Below, piece after piece: positions 61,040 to 64,000 of a DNA stretch of 64,000 bases. Origin of the DNA: Lachnospiraceae bacterium (GTDB lineage: Bacteria; Bacillota; Clostridia; Lachnospirales; Lachnospiraceae); the NCBI GenBank assembly GCA_017460885.1, contig JAFUAB010000034.1, positions 124,001 through 188,000 on the forward strand. The letters are read 5' to 3'. Positions within the stretch are counted from its first letter, which is position 1. Every line of letters begins with the position of its first letter. Below the pieces are notes generated by a model, which did no database searches, had not been told where the DNA came from, and saw nothing but the letters and a program-made list of their open reading frames with translations. The translations under genes were made by a program, and so were the position numbers.

Positions 61040-62168
61040 CAGCGTATTCCTCCTTAATGCTTTCGTTTACTTCTTTCTTCGCAATGTGTTTCCTTCGTTT
61101 CCTCTTTTTGGGAGGTTGTTTTCTGAACAGTCTGATAAGCTTTTTAAAATCTCTGTCTAACAGATACAACACCCCCGTCCAGACGATCACACAGACAAAT
61201 ACCCGGCCTTTGATAAGACCTGCACCTTTGATGATCTCTTCGTCAAAATTACAATTGACACGTACATGGTCTCCGGTAAAGGGATAAAGTATACCGGCTA
61301 TGGCCATAACTTCTCCGGTCGTATAAGGATCGTCAAAGCCGACTTCGAGCGCTATGTCACATTTACGCGGTGCCAGGCTTTTCAGCAGCCGGTGTACCCG
61401 TTTTTTTGTCTTTTCCAGGGTCCTCTCAAAAAGCTCGCTCGTAAGTATCGTATGATAATAGTGTATGTCCTTTTTCAGTTTTTCCATCCTGTCGGATATC
61501 TGAACAGCACTGTTTTTGATTTTATCATAGGATTCCCGGATTGTATACACTATCTTGCGAACGAGATCCGCGATCCTACCAAATATAGATCTCTCTTCTT
61601 CCTCTTCCCCGGACTGATCTTCGTCGTCCGCAGGTTGCTCTGTCTCGTCCACGGGTTGATCTGCCTCGTCCGCAGGTTGCTCTGTCTCGTCCACGGGTTG
61701 ATCCGCCTCGTCCGCGGGTTTATCTGTCGCGTCTGCGGATTGAGCTGTTTCATCCGCCGGATGCCCATCCTCGTTCCCATGTTGTTCTGCTTCATCGGAA
61801 GGTTTATCTGTTACTGCGGCCTGTTCCTTAAGCTTTTCTTCCTTCTTAAGTCTCTTTTCCTCGGCTTTAAGCTTCTCTTCCTCAGTCAGCGGGAGCCTGA
61901 ATATCGGGATCCCGAATACCCTGATATATACATATCTGGATTCTCTGTCCGGATACCAGAACGACACGTGGACAATGTGCAGCAGCCAGCTGACATATCC
62001 CTTGGCATCTACCGGAGGATCATCCTGTGCCGCAGTCCTGACAAAGCTTATCTTATATCTGATCGGCACAAAAAGCACCAGCAAAACCAGCAGCAGTACG
62101 AAACCGAGTATGGATCCAATGACGATACCAAGGATTTTTAATATAGTCAATAATACTGTTAAAAACAT
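61023..62168 (-). CDS. DUF2953 membrane protein with acidic tandem-repeat linker
   Basis: 381 residues. An N-terminal membrane helix (about 1-30), the first DUF2953 part (PIRYKISFVRTA, VSWLLHIVHVSFWYPDRESRYVYIRVFGIPIFR), a charged linker (about 95-190) with repeats of PADEADQPVDETEQ, then the conserved second part (RKCDIALEVGFDDPYTTGEVMAIAGILYPFTGDHVRVNCNFDEEIIKGAGLIKGRVFVCVIVW) and a C-terminal basic tail. Function unknown; the family accompanies GerW. The linker is unusually long and repetitive. Confidence 0.88.
   Translation of the reverse strand: MFLTVLLTILKILGIVIGSILGFVLLLVLLVLFVPIRYKISFVRTAAQDDPPVDAKGYVSWLLHIVHVSFWYPDRESRYVYIRVFGIPIFRLPLTEEEKLKAEEKRLKKEEKLKEQAAVTDKPSDEAEQHGNEDGHPADETAQSADATDKPADEADQPVDETEQPADEADQPVDETEQPADDEDQSGEEEEERSIFGRIADLVRKIVYTIRESYDKIKNSAVQISDRMEKLKKDIHYYHTILTSELFERTLEKTKKRVHRLLKSLAPRKCDIALEVGFDDPYTTGEVMAIAGILYPFTGDHVRVNCNFDEEIIKGAGLIKGRVFVCVIVWTGVLYLLDRDFKKLIRLFRKQPPKKRKRRKHIAKKEVNESIKEEYADGGDQ
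61625..61721 (-). repeat. 42-bp tandem repeat inside the DUF2953 gene
   Basis: Two copies of a 42-bp unit (61625-61666, 61667-61708), nearly identical, plus the start of a third; each encodes 14 residues of the PVDETEQPADEADQ type and is itself two related 21-bp halves. Near-identity at DNA level suggests recent slippage and length variation among strains. Confidence 0.85.
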
Positions 62169-62171
62169 CGG

Positions 62172-62516
62172 TCAATACTCGTTCAAAAACCGCATAAGCT
62201 GCGGATAGCCGTATTTTTCAACAGATTTTTGCGTCAGAGCTATCACAAAGGCAACCGCCTCATCATAGTTTTTGGTAAAGGCCAGGATCGGTCTCGGATC
62301 AGCTGCCATAAACTTCTGTTTAAAAAAATCGGCTCTGATTATCTCCAGTTCATCGGGCAGATCAGCCTGTCGAATGATATAGATGCCCGGAATGATCTTT
62401 CCGGATCTGAATCTTCTGATCACTCTTTTTTTGTTTCTGATCCTGTCGGAAATAAATACACTATCTGATACAGTCATGTTTAATGTACCCGATGCCTCAA
62501 AATCAAACATACTCAT
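62172..62516 (-). CDS. Hypothetical protein
   Basis: 114 residues, no membrane segment and no family recognised. It starts MSMFDFEASGTLNMTVSDSV, has a basic middle (IRNKKRVIRRFRSGK) and ends TQKSVEKYGYPQLMRFLNEY. It lies 3 bp upstream of the DUF2953 gene on the same strand, so it heads the operon with DUF2953, GerW and the J-domain gene, and is divergent from the HD-GYP gene 58 bp away. No clear ribosome binding site; the internal ATG at 62510 is an alternative start. Confidence 0.65.
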   Translation of the reverse strand: MSMFDFEASGTLNMTVSDSVFISDRIRNKKRVIRRFRSGKIIPGIYIIRQADLPDELEIIRADFFKQKFMAADPRPILAFTKNYDEAVAFVIALTQKSVEKYGYPQLMRFLNEY

Positions 62517-62538
62517 ACATAATTAATGTTACCATACC

Positions 62539-62567
62539 TTGACTATTTTGTGTTAACCTTTTAATAT
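62539..62567 (+). promoter_or_regulatory. Promoter of the HD-GYP gene placed for a leaderless start
   Basis: TTGACT (62539-62544), 17-bp spacer, TAATAT (62562-62567). The ATG begins at 62575, seven bases after the -10, which is about where transcription should begin. Confidence 0.7.
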
Positions 62568-62574
62568 TTTGTAT

Positions 62575-63633
62575 ATGAAAACCGTTGCACGCATTACCCT
62601 TAAGGCCGGAGACATTCTCGGCGAGGATATTATTTCCAATCATGGCGAGAAGCTCTATTCCAAGGGCACAAAACTCGATCTGAAAGCACTGGACAGACTT
62701 GCCAGGCATAATATCATGGCCGTCACGATAATGGAGGATATCGACTTTGCCGAGACTCATACCGAGAAGGTCAAATTAAGTGATGGCTTTAAGACGTTCA
62801 AAACCGCCTATTATGAGTGCGTTCCCCAGTTTCGCAGGATCATAGACAATTGTGTGATAGACCATGTGCGTCCGCCCATCGATCAGTTGCTTGGGATATA
62901 TGTCAAGCTGGCTTCTCTTGCCGCAACGGGAAATATCCTTCTTGAATATCTGGTGAACATTCCTCCCGATATGGAAAACATGATATATGAGCATATGCTG
63001 AATACCGGCATGATAGCTTCGGTCTTTGCCAACTGGCTGGGAATGACCAAACAGGAAATGTTCACATTTATACAATGCGGATTTCTATATGATATCGGCA
63101 AACTCTGTCTTCCCAAGGAGCTTATATATAAGCCGTCCAAACTTACTGACGAGGAGTTTGCGATGATGAAGACCCATACCACTCTCGGTCACGACCTGCT
63201 TGTTTCCGTCGGCCTCGGAGGCACGATCTCGGACTGCGCTCTTCAGCATCACGAAAAGGGAGACGGTTCGGGATACCCCAACCATCTTAAGATCAGTGAT
63301 ATAGATAACTTTGCGCAGTATATCTCCATTATCGATGCCTATGAAGCCATGTCGGCTCCCAAGACATATCGTTTCCCGCTCAACGCCTTTGAGATCATAT
63401 CCAATTTTGAGAAAGATGTGATGAAGTATAACAAAATGAAGCTTGATGCGATAATGTTCCATATCGCATCAACACAGATGGGACTTCACGCCAAGCTTAA
63501 CGACGGTCGTGAAGGTGATATAATCTTTATCAATAATCTGCACTGTGCAAGACCCATGCTCCGCGACGAGAGCGGAAACATAATCGATCTGTCCAAGGAA
63601 CCCGAGAACATACAGATCTACGCACTGTTCTGA
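62575..63633 (+). CDS. HD-GYP domain protein with substituted HD metal ligand
   Basis: 352 residues. The N-terminal part (1-110, VARITLKAGDILGEDIISNHGEKLYSKGTKL) is the small beta domain often preceding HD-GYP; the C-terminal part keeps HHEKGDGSGYP near residue 225, KTHTTLGHDLL and IDAYEAMSAPKTYR. The HD pair itself reads Tyr172-Asp173 (FLYDIGKLCLPKEL), so a core metal ligand is lost and c-di-GMP phosphodiesterase activity is doubtful; it might be a binding protein. ATG at 62575 is the only plausible start; there is no ribosome binding site. Divergent from the unknown gene next to it. Confidence 0.88.
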   Translation: MKTVARITLKAGDILGEDIISNHGEKLYSKGTKLDLKALDRLARHNIMAVTIMEDIDFAETHTEKVKLSDGFKTFKTAYYECVPQFRRIIDNCVIDHVRPPIDQLLGIYVKLASLAATGNILLEYLVNIPPDMENMIYEHMLNTGMIASVFANWLGMTKQEMFTFIQCGFLYDIGKLCLPKELIYKPSKLTDEEFAMMKTHTTLGHDLLVSVGLGGTISDCALQHHEKGDGSGYPNHLKISDIDNFAQYISIIDAYEAMSAPKTYRFPLNAFEIISNFEKDVMKYNKMKLDAIMFHIASTQMGLHAKLNDGREGDIIFINNLHCARPMLRDESGNIIDLSKEPENIQIYALF

Positions 63634-63682
63634 AGCCTGTGAATTCGGATTTATCCGTTCTTCTCCCGGGCATATCCCGGGA

Positions 63683-64000
63683 TCAGTAAACACCGAAATA
63701 CTTATCAAACATTCTCTTTGCTATAGGCACGGCATATTCGCCTCCGCTGCCCGCTCCCTCGATAATGATCGTAACAGCTATCTCAGGATCCTCTGCGGGC
63801 GCAAATCCGGTAAACCAGGCATGTGAATCGTCCTTACTGTAATTATTGAATTCAGCGGACCCGGTTTTGCCGGCCGCCGTATACACATCATTCTTAAGTC
63901 TGGTTCCGGTACCGGACTGTACTACCCCGATCATCAGCTCCGTGAGCAGTCTGCTTTCGTCTCCGGTCATGAGTACTCCCGCCTTTTCGGGATTAAATTT
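63683..64000 (-). CDS. Penicillin-binding protein transpeptidase, C-terminal part
   Basis: Continues beyond the right edge of the window. The last 105 residues are visible: MTGDESRLLTELMIGVVQSGTGTRL, then the KTG motif in AAGKTGSAEF, WFTGFAPAEDPEIAVTIIIEGAGSGG and MFDKYF at the end. This is the C-terminal lobe of a class B penicillin-binding protein (PbpA-like, transpeptidase). The active-site SxxK and SxN lie outside the window. Convergent with the HD-GYP gene; a perfect CCCGGG hairpin without T-tract (63666-63681) lies between them. Confidence 0.88.
   Translation of the reverse strand, partial: KFNPEKAGVLMTGDESRLLTELMIGVVQSGTGTRLKNDVYTAAGKTGSAEFNNYSKDDSHAWFTGFAPAEDPEIAVTIIIEGAGSGGEYAVPIAKRMFDKYFGVY

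Noticed and set aside
63666..63681. CCCGGG hairpin between the HD-GYP and PBP genes as a terminator
   Set aside because: The stem is short and neither strand has a U-tract, so I do not call it a terminator.
1..64000. CRISPR arrays, rRNA operons, IS transposases or prophage modules
   Set aside because: No regularly spaced repeats, rRNA sequence, transposase or structural phage genes were seen; the only recombinase is the Xer-type gene at 40188-41249.

Overview
The window looks like chromosomal DNA from a Lachnospiraceae-type member of the Clostridia (Butyrivibrio/Roseburia-like, mid-40s % G+C by eye). The clues are: L27 made with the Firmicutes N-terminal extension next to its protease Prp; a rplU leader; GAAC-N4-GTTC (Cheo-box) SOS operators around lexA and a YneA-like gene; the mreBCD-mrdA-minC-rodA-mgsA block; the yggS-sepF / lspA-rluD block; degV-miaB-mutS-mutL-miaA; the Asp23-DAK2-recG block; and GerW(YtfJ)-DUF2953. 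Genus-level placement is inference. Almost everything is dense core genome, with few intergenic gaps and none over 300 bp empty of explanation.

Layout. 1-10.2 kb (+): tail of a DUF2344 protein, RNase G, a Nudix hydrolase, a cytoplasmic LacI-type sugar-sensor domain without a DNA-binding domain, a 1065-residue hybrid histidine kinase, then rplU-prp-rpmA behind its own promoter and leader, obgE, yhbY, yqeK and rsfS (nadD is missing from its usual place). 10.2-14.6 kb: a divergent SOS module (YneA-like/LexA with three operators), an ATP-grasp/HAD fusion and a MEMO/AMMECR1 fusion. 14.7-24.7 kb: tRNA-Leu(CAA), a zinc-finger anti-sigma-like membrane protein, polA, coaE, an FtsA-like actin with a long C-terminal extension, a WalJ-type metallohydrolase, the ACT/PFL pair and a PLP lyase. 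24.9-33.4 kb: cell-shape cluster mreB-C-D, PBP2 with a large insertion, minC (no minD/minE), rodA, mgsA and a lipoprotein D,D-carboxypeptidase. 33.4-39.9 kb: a P-loop protein, a HlyD-like protein, yggS, sepF, aroB, lspA, rluD and a cytidylate-kinase-like gene. 39.9-44.9 kb: an accessory-looking segment with an ORF remnant, a tyrosine recombinase with an elaborate control region, a GH113-like glycosidase, a MATE exporter and a divergent AraC regulator. 44.9-59.2 kb (-): AI-2E family permease, miaA, mutL, mutS, miaB, degV, recG, FakA-like kinase, Asp23. 59.4-64 kb: rpmB, a C-terminal J-domain protein, GerW, DUF2953, an unknown protein, an HD-GYP protein with a substituted metal ligand and an apparently leaderless start, and the C-terminus of a penicillin-binding protein.

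How the genes work together: the window is mostly translation/ribosome assembly, DNA replication and repair (polA, mutSL, recG, lexA), envelope elongation and division (mre, PBP2, RodA, MinC, SepF, LspA) and tRNA modification (miaA, miaB). The points most worth a second look are: the HTH-less LacI sensor plus hybrid kinase; the three-box SOS divergon; a palindromic repeat with TATAGTNAACGAATT ends, present as a 102-bp copy before mreB and as a collapsed 24-bp copy inside a terminator; minC without minD; the repeat/operator array at the recombinase promoter; the YD variant HD-GYP protein with a leaderless promoter; and several fusion or enlarged proteins (ATP-grasp-HAD, MEMO-AMMECR1, FtsA-like, PBP2). 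I see no CRISPR array, no rRNA operon, no IS transposase and no obvious prophage.
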